From: CAZQSL01 sp964595945
GTDB taxonomy: Bacteria; UBP15; UBA6099; JAJRTR01
NCBI GenBank assembly: GCA_964595945.1
Contig: CAZQSL010000053.1
Location: 1 to 22,739 of the forward strand
Direction: 5' to 3'
Length of the DNA: 22,739 bases
Under the pieces are notes generated by a model that searched no databases, was not told the origin of the DNA, and saw only the letters and a program-made list of their open reading frames with translations. Positions 7,534 through 14,960 of the stretch are shown here, in pieces. The stretch's first letter is position 1, and every line of letters begins with the position of its first letter. Position numbers and translations under genes: made by a program.

Positions 7534-8091
7534 TTATCGTGAGCGGAGGTCGATGTAGTAGCTGTTGCCGGCGCCGGGTTGTTTGCCGTTGTTTTCGCTG
7601 GGGGTATGAGATTCGGCGGCGGCGGCTGGCTGTGGTACGGATGGAGCGGCGGGAGCGGGGGGATCAGGAGCGGTATCCGTTGCAGTGGCGGGTATGGAAA
7701 CGGCTGGTTGTGACGGTGGGGTGAGAGTGGCGCCGGGACGTGGGACGGGCTGGGGCGCGGCATTGGGGATACGCGTGACGGGAGATGTGATTTCACGGAA
7801 TGAGCCAGTGGTGGCGGAGGTGAGAGGATGGATCGAGGCTGTGGGCGTTTTTTCGCCGACTCCGAAGTTGCTGCTCTGGATGCCGGCGGGTTTTTTTTCG
7901 AATTCGCCTTCCATGGTGTCAAGTCTGTTTTCGCTGACGGTCTGGATGTCGGTGCGGCCGAGAGGTTCGAAGTAGGCAATGGAGAGCATGCCGACGAAGA
8001 TGATGATCAGCATGAAGCAGAAGTCGATGTAGGGCATGAGAAAGGAGACTCTGCGGCCTGATGAGGGGTTGTTGCTTTCGTCTGTTGCCAT
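7534..8091 (-). CDS. Short ExbD/TolR/MotB-like single-span protein with proline-rich tail
   Basis: The 185-residue product has a polar, basic N-terminus, one membrane span (about 17-42) and a long Pro/Ala-rich tail (about 100-168). The span contains the pattern PYIDFCFMLIIIFVGML, with a single Asp (D23) a few residues into the helix after a proline. This is how ExbD, TolR and MotB begin their proton-conducting helix (for example TPLVDVVLVLLIIF). The usual ExbD C-terminal domain and the OmpA-like peptidoglycan-binding domain of MotB are both missing; the tail looks disordered. The gene begins 22 bases after a MotA/ExbB-like gene, the usual stator arrangement. GGAG is 14 bases before the ATG, so initiation may be coupled to the upstream gene. 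Proton-channel partner is inference; a plain anchored protein remains possible. Confidence 0.6.
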   Translation of the reverse strand: MATDESNNPSSGRRVSFLMPYIDFCFMLIIIFVGMLSIAYFEPLGRTDIQTVSENRLDTMEGEFEKKPAGIQSSNFGVGEKTPTASIHPLTSATTGSFREITSPVTRIPNAAPQPVPRPGATLTPPSQPAVSIPATATDTAPDPPAPAAPSVPQPAAAAESHTPSENNGKQPGAGNSYYIDLRSR

Positions 8092-8113
8092 TGGGGTGGG
8101 ACTGGCTCCGGGG

Positions 8114-9196
8114 TCAGTTTTTTTGTGGCACGCCCTGGCGCGCTCTGCGGGCTTCGGTGCTGTAGAGCATGCTGAATAATATGGAAATGCAGAGGCCCGT
8201 GATGGTGGGTTCGATTTTCACATAGATGCCGTAGCCGATCGCGGCGATGTCGCGTGCGGCGATGGCCGGGCCGATGAGGAGTCCGAGGCCGAAGAGTGTG
8301 CAGATGAGGCCTGCGCCCTGGGCGGTAGAGGCCATCGTGAGGAGTTTGTCAGTGTAGGTTTCGGTGGATACGAGGCCAACGAGTGCCGTGATGAGGATGA
8401 CGAGAGCGGCCCAGCAAGTACTGAGCATGACGCCGGAAAACATCACGAGGTACATGCCGAGCGTAAGCATGAGAAACAGTACAAGTGCCGATTTCCAGCC
8501 ATTGCCCGTGAGTTGGCCCTTTGCCGAGCCAATGGCGGTGATGATGATCCAGAGTGCGAACATAATGCCCCAAGACGTGAAAATGAGCGGGCGCATTTTT
8601 TTAGTGATCGCATCCTTGTGCGCCTTTTCGCGGATCATGTCGAGAGAGGCAGTAGCTTTTTTGCCGCCTGCCTGGGATGTGTCTTCGGGATTGGAAATGC
8701 CGGTCTGCTGTTTCTCCCTCGAAGACAGGATCGCGTTTTTTTCATTTTCATTTATCCTGTAGTAGCCGAATTCCGCCGTAGCCCTGAGCGGGATCATCAA
8801 CCGGTCTTCGAAGAGAAATGGCGCAACGGGAAGGATTTTCTGCATGTCGCCCATCTCCACATCAGGCCGGCCCGCGATCATGGTGACCGTACGGTCGCCC
8901 GGGAATATGATGACGGCTTTTTTTTCATCCCTGTACCATGAGACATCGGCGTTGAGAGCTTCGGCGGCGAAGCGCAGCGAAACGAAAACGATGCCGCCGC
9001 GTTCGACTGGAGGCACATCGGTCTGTACCGTCGCGCCATCGACGACAATGGCATAGCCGTCAAGGACATTGATGTCGGCATTGAGTATCGGCCTGGCAAG
9101 GTCGCGACAGAGTGCGGGGCGTGGCGCCACGGACAAGGCCGCTGCGAGCGTGAGCGCGATTATGATGGCGAGGGCGGGCTTTTTGAGGTGGGGCAA
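8114..9196 (-). CDS. Stalk (copper-amine-oxidase-N-like) domain fused to a MotA/TolQ/ExbB-like membrane domain
   Basis: The 360-residue product (numbered from the TTG start) has a signal peptide (about 5-30, ending PALC, possibly a lipobox-like site). A periplasmic domain at about 36-152 carries the two-fold motif of copper-amine-oxidase-N/stalk domains: AIVVDGATVQTDVPPVERGG, IVFVSLRFAAEALNADVSWY, then FLFEDRLMIPLRATAEFGYY. Five hydrophobic spans follow (about 204-222, 234-252, 255-279, 291-313, 327-346). The last pair reads STAQGAGLICTLFGLGLLIG and IGYGIYVKIEPTITGLCISI, like the ExbB/TolQ/MotA core (LLGTVxGM and ALxTTxxGL), with threonines at comparable places. The start is TTG at 9196, which has GGGAGG 5 bases before it; ATG at 9223 has no ribosome site. 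The next gene is ExbD-like. Stator function is inference. Confidence 0.65.
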   Translation of the reverse strand: MPHLKKPALAIIIALTLAAALSVAPRPALCRDLARPILNADINVLDGYAIVVDGATVQTDVPPVERGGIVFVSLRFAAEALNADVSWYRDEKKAVIIFPGDRTVTMIAGRPDVEMGDMQKILPVAPFLFEDRLMIPLRATAEFGYYRINENEKNAILSSREKQQTGISNPEDTSQAGGKKATASLDMIREKAHKDAITKKMRPLIFTSWGIMFALWIIITAIGSAKGQLTGNGWKSALVLFLMLTLGMYLVMFSGVMLSTCWAALVILITALVGLVSTETYTDKLLTMASTAQGAGLICTLFGLGLLIGPAIAARDIAAIGYGIYVKIEPTITGLCISILFSMLYSTEARRARQGVPQKN

Positions 9197-9223
9197 GTGG
9201 ACCTCCCGGTAGTTGACGGTCAT

Positions 9224-9370
9224 CCGGTGCGCTGGCCGGCGGTTTGCGCGTCTTTCTTTTTAGGGCTTGTCACAAAATAACCTTAGCATCTTGCTTGTCT
9301 TATTTTTCCGTCTTCTGTATTGCCTGCTCAGTTACATACCTTTAGGTATGCTCCTTCGCAAGCGCCTTGA
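9224..9370. other. AT-rich intergenic region with a CATACCT/AGGTATG palindrome
   Basis: No gene is visible in these roughly 150 bases between the DUF2505-like gene and the stator-like gene. At 9335-9350 there is a 7-bp inverted repeat CATACCT-TT-AGGTATG. The stretch around it is clearly lower in G+C than the coding regions. It may hold the promoter or operator of the minus-strand cluster that starts at 9196, or be an end of a dispersed repeat. Confidence 0.35.
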
Positions 9371-9952
9371 TTACGGCCAAAAATCCGGCGCAATCTTGCT
9401 ATGTTTATTTTCTTCCAAACCCTTAGCGATTATATAGGCTTCGGCAGCCTTCATGGTCTTGCTGATGGCGGACTCCATGATTTTCGTGATAAATTTTTCG
9501 ACGAGCTTTACTCCGGCGATTGCGAGTTGTGGTGAGATATTCGCCACACCGGCCGGATCGATCACGATTTTGGCGGTTCCGACGAATTGTGTCTGCTGGC
9601 CGTCATTCGAGGGTAAAAACCGCCATTCGCCGGCGACATCCACATTGTTTTTGAAATAAATGGGATTGCTGTGAACGGTGCAGACCATTGTCGCAGAGTC
9701 CCATATCTGCTCGGTTTCCCATACAAGCATTTCCGGCTTGACGGCACTCCTGACGATCGCGGGTATCTTTGCGCTGGAAGACGTGCGCACGACGATCTTC
9801 ACGGTAGAGTCGTCTATCTGCTCACGCGACACGACTTTTTTCGATGAAACATCGGACACTCTTTCCGATGCTTCTTCCTGATTGTCGCGAATGATCGTGA
9901 ATGCCTCGCCAGGAGGCACGGGGAATGTGTAGGTGGTTTTATTGTTTATCAT
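9371..9952 (-). CDS. DUF2505-like (SRPBCC/START-type) protein
   Basis: The 193-residue product starts at the ATG at 9952 (MINNKTTYTFPVPPGEAFTI). The frame stays open upstream to 10228, but that part crosses the promoter and start of a plus-strand gene and lacks family features, so I leave it out. The fold pattern is that of a lipid-binding-type SRPBCC domain: an N-terminal strand, a helix with EEASERV, a row of strands (VVSREQIDDSTVKIVVRTS; EMLVWETEQIWDSATMVCTV; GEWRFLPSNDGQQTQFVG) and a long C-terminal helix (LAIAGVKLVEKFITKIMESA). The second protein of this type in the window is at 13271. The family has no established function. The ribosome site is weak (CAGG directly before ATG), so the exact start is uncertain. 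Confidence 0.55.
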   Translation of the reverse strand: MINNKTTYTFPVPPGEAFTIIRDNQEEASERVSDVSSKKVVSREQIDDSTVKIVVRTSSSAKIPAIVRSAVKPEMLVWETEQIWDSATMVCTVHSNPIYFKNNVDVAGEWRFLPSNDGQQTQFVGTAKIVIDPAGVANISPQLAIAGVKLVEKFITKIMESAISKTMKAAEAYIIAKGLEENKHSKIAPDFWP

Positions 9953-9999
9953 CCTGAATTCTTCAACAAGTTTTTTTTGCAGGTAAAATTGCGCCCTGT

Positions 10000-10035
10000 T
10001 TGCCGTACTATATATATAGTCCATAATTGCGGACT
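10000..10035 (+). promoter_or_regulatory. Putative promoter/operator between the divergent DUF2505-like and NimA-like genes
   Basis: TTGCCG (10000-10005), a 16-base spacer and CATAAT (10022-10027) form a plausible plus-strand promoter about 100 bases before the start at 10131. The spacer contains a perfect 14-bp palindrome, ACTATATATATAGT (10007-10020), and a second inverted repeat AGTCC-N8-GGACT (10018-10035) covers the -10 region. Such symmetry at a divergent promoter suggests a dimeric repressor site; no regulator gene is next to it. Confidence 0.4.
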
Positions 10036-10130
10036 TGTTTTTCACACGAGCGGGCATTTTTGATGCGGCTGGTGAAAATATCCGATTTGCCGGCAAAAAA
10101 TGGCACATCGGTAAGACATAGGAGACAGCC

Positions 10131-10685
10131 ATGAAAGAAAAAGCGGCAGTATTCAGAGAAAACCGCAAACAGAAATGGGCCCTCAGCACGGAATCCTGCT
10201 GGGAAGCGCTCGAATCGCGGGATTTCACCCACGGCGTGCTCGCACTCCACGGGATCGGCAGTGAAAACGGATTCCCTTATGCCTTCCCCATCAATTTCGC
10301 AGCCGACAGGACATCGGCAAGGATACTATTCCACACGACTATGGATGCGAACAGCCATAAACTCGCCGCCATCGTCGAAAACCCTCACGCATGCTTCACC
10401 GCGACCGGCCAGGACTGCCACTATCTGCTGCCGCCGCACGATGCCACAACCGGAACGGTCAAACCACTCGCCCCATGCGGCGTGTCGATGGCCTTCACGT
10501 CGGTGATCGCTCGCGGTGATGTATCGGAGATCATCGGCGAAGTGAATAAAAGGGATGCCCTCGCACTCCTCACCGTCCAGAAAGTGAATGCCGGGCCGTG
10601 GGGCGAAATCCCGCTTGAGAAAATCGCCCGCACCAGAGTGTTCGCTATTACGGTTGTCCATATCAGCGGTGTAACAAAAAGATAA
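10131..10685 (+). CDS. Pyridoxamine-phosphate-oxidase-like flavoprotein (NimA family)
   Basis: The 184-residue product has the split-barrel FMN-binding fold of the PNPOx superfamily. Visible marks are ESRDFTHGVLALHGIGSENG followed by FPYAFPINFAADR (first strands), ILFHTTMDANSHKLAAIVEN (phosphate-binding region with His and Lys), PHACFTATGQD and VSMAFTSVIARGDVSEI (dimer strands). Length and order agree with COG3467/NimA-type proteins, which bind FMN or F420/haem and in some cases reduce nitro compounds; the substrate here cannot be told. The start ATG has GGAG 6 bases upstream. It stands alone, divergent from the DUF2505-like gene. No resistance role should be assumed from family membership. 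Confidence 0.82.
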   Translation: MKEKAAVFRENRKQKWALSTESCWEALESRDFTHGVLALHGIGSENGFPYAFPINFAADRTSARILFHTTMDANSHKLAAIVENPHACFTATGQDCHYLLPPHDATTGTVKPLAPCGVSMAFTSVIARGDVSEIIGEVNKRDALALLTVQKVNAGPWGEIPLEKIARTRVFAITVVHISGVTKR

Positions 10686-10968
10686 TCCGCAAATCCGCAT
10701 TGTTTTGTAATTCTGAAAAGAAAAACACGAGTGGTTTTGTAAATACGCAACAGAGGCTTGGGGAAAGGTGTTTTTCGATATCGGGTTACAGGGTTTTCAG
10801 GTGCTTTTCGATCCGTGGGACGCCATGCCAGGCGTCATGGCCCTGTGTCCGGCAATGACGGCATGTTCAAAAAGTCGGGCTTTTCGGGATATTTATATAT
10901 ATGGGCTGTCATATATACAGGATAGTCTGCAATGAACGGCCTGAGGCCGGAGCAAGAAGGAAGTGAAC
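10686..10968. other. Intergenic region with a GACGCC/GGCGTC hairpin
   Basis: These 283 bases hold no gene. At 10819-10836 a 6-bp inverted repeat GACGCC-ATGCCA-GGCGTC could end transcription of the flavoprotein gene, though no T tract follows. AT-rich segments at about 10890-10915 (TATATATATGGG, CATATATACAGG) are likely to contain the promoter of the acyltransferase gene. A small palindrome CGGCC-TGA-GGCCG (10938-10950) sits just before its ribosome-binding site. Confidence 0.4.
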
Positions 10969-11871
10969 ATGAAGAGACGGCTGACACATCTGGTATTTCT
11001 CATATTTTACGTCATGTTGAGAATACTGCCCCGGGGGATACAATCCAGGATGGCTGACGGGCTCGGCTCTCTGGCTTTCAGGATGTCGGCAAAGCATCGC
11101 GAGCTGATGGTTTCTAACATGAAAAGGGCATTCGGTGACACCAAGAGCGAAAAGGAGATGCTGGCCATAGCGGAAAAATCCTATCAATACCTGTGCAGGA
11201 GCGCGTTTGAATTCATCCGTTTTCCAGTATATGACAGTGAAGACATTGCGCGGATAGTAAGGATCGAGGGGATGGAAAACCTGCAGGCCGCGCTGGCCCG
11301 TGGCAAGGGCGTCATTGTGACAACCGCACACTATGGCGCATGGGAACTCATGGCCGCGAGACTGTGCCTTGAGACTTCGCTGACTGCTGTGGGCAGAGAT
11401 CAGAATGACGGTTTCATCAACAGTTACATCATCAAGCTCCGGACGAGCAAGGGGACCAAGAACATCCCGCGCGGCACTCCGATGTTCGAACACATTACGG
11501 GGTTGCTCAAAAACAATGAATTAGTGGGTCTCGTGTCTGATCAGAATGCGGGGAACAAGTCGATTTTTGTCGAGTTTTTCGATTCGCTCGTGGCGACATT
11601 CAAGGGACCCGGACTGTTTGCGGTAAAGACTGGCTGCGCGATCGTGCCGATGTTTATCATCAGGGAAGGCTATGAAAAGCACAGGATAGAGATATGTCCG
11701 GCGGTGGAGATCGAGCCGACGGGAGACGCGGGACTCGATGTCAAGGCATATACGCAGGCTTTTACGAAGGTTATCGAAAAATATGTCGCTGATTATCCCG
11801 AGCACTGGTTCTGGGTCCACAAGAGATGGAAGACAAGCCCTCCCGGCATGGATTGCCCCCCCGGCAAATAG
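10969..11871 (+). CDS. LpxL/HtrB-family lysophospholipid/lipid A acyltransferase
   Basis: Members of this family transfer an acyl chain to lipid A precursors or related lipids at the cytoplasmic face of the inner membrane. The 300-residue product has an N-terminal hydrophobic anchor (about 6-20), the catalytic H-X4-E motif at H121-E126 (TTAHYGAWELM), VGRDQNDGFINSYI, an LVSDQNAGNKSIFVEFFDS block with the typical conserved Asp/Gln, a FKGPGLFAVKTGCAIVPMFI segment and the usual ending PEHWFWVHKRWKT. Length matches the family (about 290-310). A GTG at 10963 is in frame, but AAGGA is 7 bases from the ATG at 10969, which is preferred. It implies a lipid-A-like outer membrane. It converges with the zinc-ribbon gene, with only 37 bases between. 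Acyl specificity is unknown. Confidence 0.88.
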   Translation: MKRRLTHLVFLIFYVMLRILPRGIQSRMADGLGSLAFRMSAKHRELMVSNMKRAFGDTKSEKEMLAIAEKSYQYLCRSAFEFIRFPVYDSEDIARIVRIEGMENLQAALARGKGVIVTTAHYGAWELMAARLCLETSLTAVGRDQNDGFINSYIIKLRTSKGTKNIPRGTPMFEHITGLLKNNELVGLVSDQNAGNKSIFVEFFDSLVATFKGPGLFAVKTGCAIVPMFIIREGYEKHRIEICPAVEIEPTGDAGLDVKAYTQAFTKVIEKYVADYPEHWFWVHKRWKTSPPGMDCPPGK

Positions 11872-11908
11872 CGATCCCCGCATCAGGATTGCCGGCGCGC
11901 GGAGCCGG

Positions 11909-12958
11909 TCAGTTTTCGGGGTCGGGACCGACGGAAGGGTCCGAATCCGTTTCATCGTGAATGTCGTACGCGGGATGAGTCGCAAGCAGCGGGAGCTGGT
12001 CTGAGTAGCGCGAAAAAAACGCGGCCAGCAGCAGCAGCGCGGCCAGCAGGTTGAAGAAAAACCCGGCGCGGGGAGACGCATCGATCATGACAGCGCCTTT
12101 GGCAAGGATCGAGACCGCGAATATGTTGACGGCGGTGACACATCCGGCAATCTTCCACAATGAGTCGTCGCGTAGCGTGTCGAGCCTGTCGCTGAGCAGT
12201 CTGTGCACTCCGAATGTATACATGCCCATGAGGATGATGTTGAGCACGCGAAAATGATAAAACCCGGTGATCACCAGACAGACGAGCATTTCAATGTAAA
12301 ATATGTGCAGATACCACTTTTTGCGGATACCATAGACTGGCCAGGCGAAGTCGGCGACGAGAAATCCGGCAGAGGCCAGGTAGAGCATCCAGTGGATAAA
12401 CGGCATGGAAACAGGCCTGCCGTGATTGTATTTCAGTCCGCCGGTGATTTCGCCAAATGGTATGAATGTCGAAACGGAGAAGACGACGAATGCGATGGCG
12501 AAGAGGATGTTGCTGCGCGTGAGCAGGTCGGAGAGGGTGAAATCACTTCGCATGGGCGGCTGGGCCGTGGTGATGATGGCAAAGTCCGGCTCCATGCCTG
12601 ATGTGCCGCCGGTGCCGGGAGATGCAGTGCCGGTTGTGTCGCCTTCGATGACTTCGATGACAGTTTGAGGAGGAGGCAACGTTTCGGCTCTGGCGCCACA
12701 GGCAGGACAAAATCTCGCGGCCGGTGGCAGCGGTCTGCCGCATTGCGCGCAGACGGGCGCTGCGGATTTCTCCGGCGAAGCCGTGATGCGCTGGACCACC
12801 GCCCTGTTATACCGGGCGCGTTCCACCGGAGTCATGGCGGCCTTCCAGCCACAATATATGCAGTGCCGGCGTCCCTGTTGCAGCGGTCTGCCGCAGGACG
12901 GGCATTTTTCGGCCTGTTGATCCTGTTTTGTGTTCATATTGCCAGAGATGCTCCGCAT
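11909..12958 (-). CDS. Double zinc-ribbon multi-span membrane protein of unknown function
   Basis: The 349-residue product begins with two zinc ribbons: C19-x2-C22 with C33-x2-C36 (CPSCG...CIYCG) and C70-x2-C73 with C84-x2-C87 (CAQCG...CPACG), each CxxCG. A Pro/Gly/Thr-rich linker (about 92-140) leads to about six hydrophobic spans (152-168, 188-206, 215-233, 237-255, 268-288, 298-316), and the C-terminus is acidic. The ribbons should be cytoplasmic. I recognise no named family beyond the general zinc-ribbon-plus-TM architecture. The start ATG at 12958 has TGAGGT 5 bases upstream; an ATG at 12937 is a weaker alternative. It is a single gene, convergent with the acyltransferase. A perfect TATAAT lies about 60 bases upstream. 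Confidence 0.8.
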   Translation of the reverse strand: MRSISGNMNTKQDQQAEKCPSCGRPLQQGRRHCIYCGWKAAMTPVERARYNRAVVQRITASPEKSAAPVCAQCGRPLPPAARFCPACGARAETLPPPQTVIEVIEGDTTGTASPGTGGTSGMEPDFAIITTAQPPMRSDFTLSDLLTRSNILFAIAFVVFSVSTFIPFGEITGGLKYNHGRPVSMPFIHWMLYLASAGFLVADFAWPVYGIRKKWYLHIFYIEMLVCLVITGFYHFRVLNIILMGMYTFGVHRLLSDRLDTLRDDSLWKIAGCVTAVNIFAVSILAKGAVMIDASPRAGFFFNLLAALLLLAAFFSRYSDQLPLLATHPAYDIHDETDSDPSVGPDPEN

Positions 12959-13270
12959 GGCAACCTCACGCGCCGGACATCTTGCTGGTCGCGTGCGCTG
13001 CCGCTACTCAAACGAATTATACTCCATAATGCCAATATAAAAAAACGGGCAGGAACCTTTTTTGCCTCCAATTCCGCTTGAGATCAGGAAATGCAGGCGC
13101 AAGGCGCTTTTTCGATGTGGGCGGGATTCGGCACATGGCGAACGTGGAAATGCGCCGGTGATGCGTTTGGGTTTATGCGTCCTGAAAACTTGTTCTTGAC
13201 TTGATACGGCACTCGGGTAATTATTAATGGTGTAGATTGGCCATTTCAGAAGTCAAGAGGAGAAGCGGAT
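12959..13270. other. Divergent intergenic region with promoters
   Basis: About 310 bases without a gene. The minus strand has TATAAT at 13021-13016, a good -10 for the zinc-ribbon gene, though its -35 is poor. The plus strand has the promoter listed separately for the DUF2505-like gene. Between them, about 13080-13190 shows nothing I can name. Confidence 0.45.
13196..13223 (+). promoter_or_regulatory. Sigma70-type promoter of the DUF2505-like gene
   Basis: TTGACT (13196-13201), a 16-base spacer and TAATTA (13218-13223) lie about 47 bases before the ATG at 13271. The -35 is near consensus and the -10 fair. The ribosome site AGGAGAAG follows. Confidence 0.6.
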
Positions 13271-13780
13271 ATGAAATTCAAGGCGGAATATTTCTTTGAC
13301 GGGACACCGGAGCTGATCTGGGAAGCAAGAGAAAAAAGACTTGAGAATCCCGACATTTTCCCCGAACTGCAGAAGCATAAAGAAGTGGAGCGAAGAGAGG
13401 AAAACGGGAAAATTTTTTCCAGGAGACATATCGAGCTTGCCAGCAATATCCCCGGCGCGCTCAAAAAGGTGCTTTCCGAAGACATGATGAAATGCGTCGA
13501 CGACTCTGTCTATGACCTCAGGGAAGGCACTCACAACTGGACGATAGTCCCGCTTGCGAAAAACAAGATTTTCCGCTGCACGGGCAAATCTAAATACACC
13601 CCATTCGAAAAAGATGGCAAGGTCATGACTAAAAGGGAACTGGAATTTGAAGTGAAAGTGGAAATCCCGATCTTCGGCGGCAAGGTCGAAGAACTGATCA
13701 TCGACTCGTACAAGAAAAATCTGCTCAAGGACAATGACAGCCTCGCGAAGATGATCGCGATCATGAAGTCGAAAGCCTGA
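13271..13780 (+). CDS. DUF2505-like (SRPBCC/START-type) protein
   Basis: The 169-residue product is soluble with no signal peptide. It shows the SRPBCC arrangement: strand MKFKAEYFFDGTPELIWEAR followed by a helix, central strands (REENGKIFSRRHIELAS; THNWTIVPLAKNKIFRCTGK; KRELEFEVKVEIPIFGGKVE) and a C-terminal helix (ELIIDSYKKNLLKDNDSLAK). The PIFGGKVEELI turn before the last helix is the feature that most suggests DUF2505. GGAG is 8 bases before the ATG. It has its own promoter and terminator, so it is a single-gene unit. Another protein of this type, more diverged, lies at 9371-9952. No function is known for the family; lipid or hydrophobic-ligand binding is only what the fold suggests. Confidence 0.75.
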   Translation: MKFKAEYFFDGTPELIWEAREKRLENPDIFPELQKHKEVERREENGKIFSRRHIELASNIPGALKKVLSEDMMKCVDDSVYDLREGTHNWTIVPLAKNKIFRCTGKSKYTPFEKDGKVMTKRELEFEVKVEIPIFGGKVEELIIDSYKKNLLKDNDSLAKMIAIMKSKA

Positions 13781-13801
13781 GCAATCCGGCAGGAGACCAC
13801 C

Positions 13802-13830
13802 GCGCGGCCGAAAGGCCGCGCTTTCGTTTG
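13802..13830 (+). terminator. Rho-independent terminator after the DUF2505-like gene
   Basis: An 8-bp perfect stem GCGCGGCC / GGCCGCGC is closed by a GAAA tetraloop and followed by TTTCGTTTG, 21 bases after the stop codon. The next gene starts about 45 bases further on. Confidence 0.85.
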
Positions 13831-13874
13831 AGATATATTCGCCGCAAAAACATCCACGAGTGGAGAGCGAACCC

Positions 13875-14960
13875 GTGACGGACAGATACGGATATTTCAT
13901 CTCGATCGCGTCGGGCCACATCCAGGCCAGCCGCTGGGGTGATGCCATCGAGGCGCTCAAGCAGGCCGTGCTGCTCCGCGACGACGACGCCGACCCCTTT
14001 TTCAAGCTCGGCGTGATCTACAATCATCTGAAACAATTCCCCGAAGCTATCGCCGCAATGATGCGCGCGACCGAGATCGCCCCCGACAATTTCGATTATC
14101 TGCTCAATCTCGGCGCGGTCTGCACAGAGGCCGGCTGCTATGAGGACGCCATCGAGGCGAGCCGCAAGGCCGCCCTGCTCAAGCCGGAACACTTCGCGCC
14201 CTATGCCAACATGGGCGTCGCGCTCTCGCGCATGGGCAAGTATGCCGACTCGGTCGAGGTATTCGAAAAAGCTGCCACTCTGACTGCCAGCGATCATGCC
14301 CTGATGTTCAATCTCGGACTCGCCTATCTCCAGACTGGCAGATTTGAGGAGGCAATTGCCACATTCGAGACGATACTGCCCTCGCAACAGGGCAATCCCG
14401 CTCTCTATCTCCACATCGGCAGCGCCTGCTATCTGGGTTGCCGCTTTGAGGAAGCGGCAGCCTATTTCACCAGACTCAGGACATTTCAGCCCGGAGATGT
14501 CAATGTGGCCGTCAAGACGGCCGAAGCCCTGATCGCCGCGGGCAGGACAGACGATGCGCTTGCCGTGATCGCCGAGGCTGCGACACTGACGGTATGCGAC
14601 GAGCGTATCCCCTTCCTGAAGGCTAAGGCTCTTTTCAGCAACGGCAGGGCGGAGGAGGCTCTCGTGGCCTGTCGCATTGCGACTGACATCAAGCGCGACG
14701 AGTGGTCTTATTTCTATTTCATGTCGGAAATATGCCACAAACTCGAGTGGGCACAGGATGCCCATGATGCCGCGGCAAAGGCCAATGAGCTCATGCCGCA
14801 CAATCACGATGTGCTGCTGTCGCTCGGTCTCGCTTGTGCCAAGCTCGGACTGTATGAGGACGCGCGCAAGCATTTCCTGGCTGCCGTCGCGATCGCTCCT
14901 GACAATATAGAGACTAAATTCTGGCTCGAACAGGTGGAGATACAGTTGCGCTCTTCGTGA
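13875..14960 (+). CDS. Tetratricopeptide-repeat protein
   Basis: The 361-residue product consists almost wholly of about ten TPR units from residue 3 to the end. Examples are WGDAIEALKQAVLLRDDDAD, FPEAIAAMMRATEIAPDN, YEDAIEASRKAALLKPEH, YADSVEVFEKAATLTASD, FEEAIATFETILPSQQGN, and YEDARKHFLAAVAIAPDN at the C-terminus. TPR arrays bind other proteins; nothing here identifies the partner. There is no signal peptide or extra domain, so it is likely cytoplasmic. Two GTG starts are possible: 13860 and 13875. GGAG lies 9 bases before the one at 13875, which I prefer. It is followed by a 120-base gap with no obvious terminator and then the AhpD-like gene on the same strand. Confidence 0.88.
   Translation: MTDRYGYFISIASGHIQASRWGDAIEALKQAVLLRDDDADPFFKLGVIYNHLKQFPEAIAAMMRATEIAPDNFDYLLNLGAVCTEAGCYEDAIEASRKAALLKPEHFAPYANMGVALSRMGKYADSVEVFEKAATLTASDHALMFNLGLAYLQTGRFEEAIATFETILPSQQGNPALYLHIGSACYLGCRFEEAAAYFTRLRTFQPGDVNVAVKTAEALIAAGRTDDALAVIAEAATLTVCDERIPFLKAKALFSNGRAEEALVACRIATDIKRDEWSYFYFMSEICHKLEWAQDAHDAAAKANELMPHNHDVLLSLGLACAKLGLYEDARKHFLAAVAIAPDNIETKFWLEQVEIQLRSS

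Noticed and set aside
9953..10228. N-terminal extension of the DUF2505-like protein
   Set aside because: It overlaps the start of the divergent flavoprotein gene and its promoter and shows no conserved feature.
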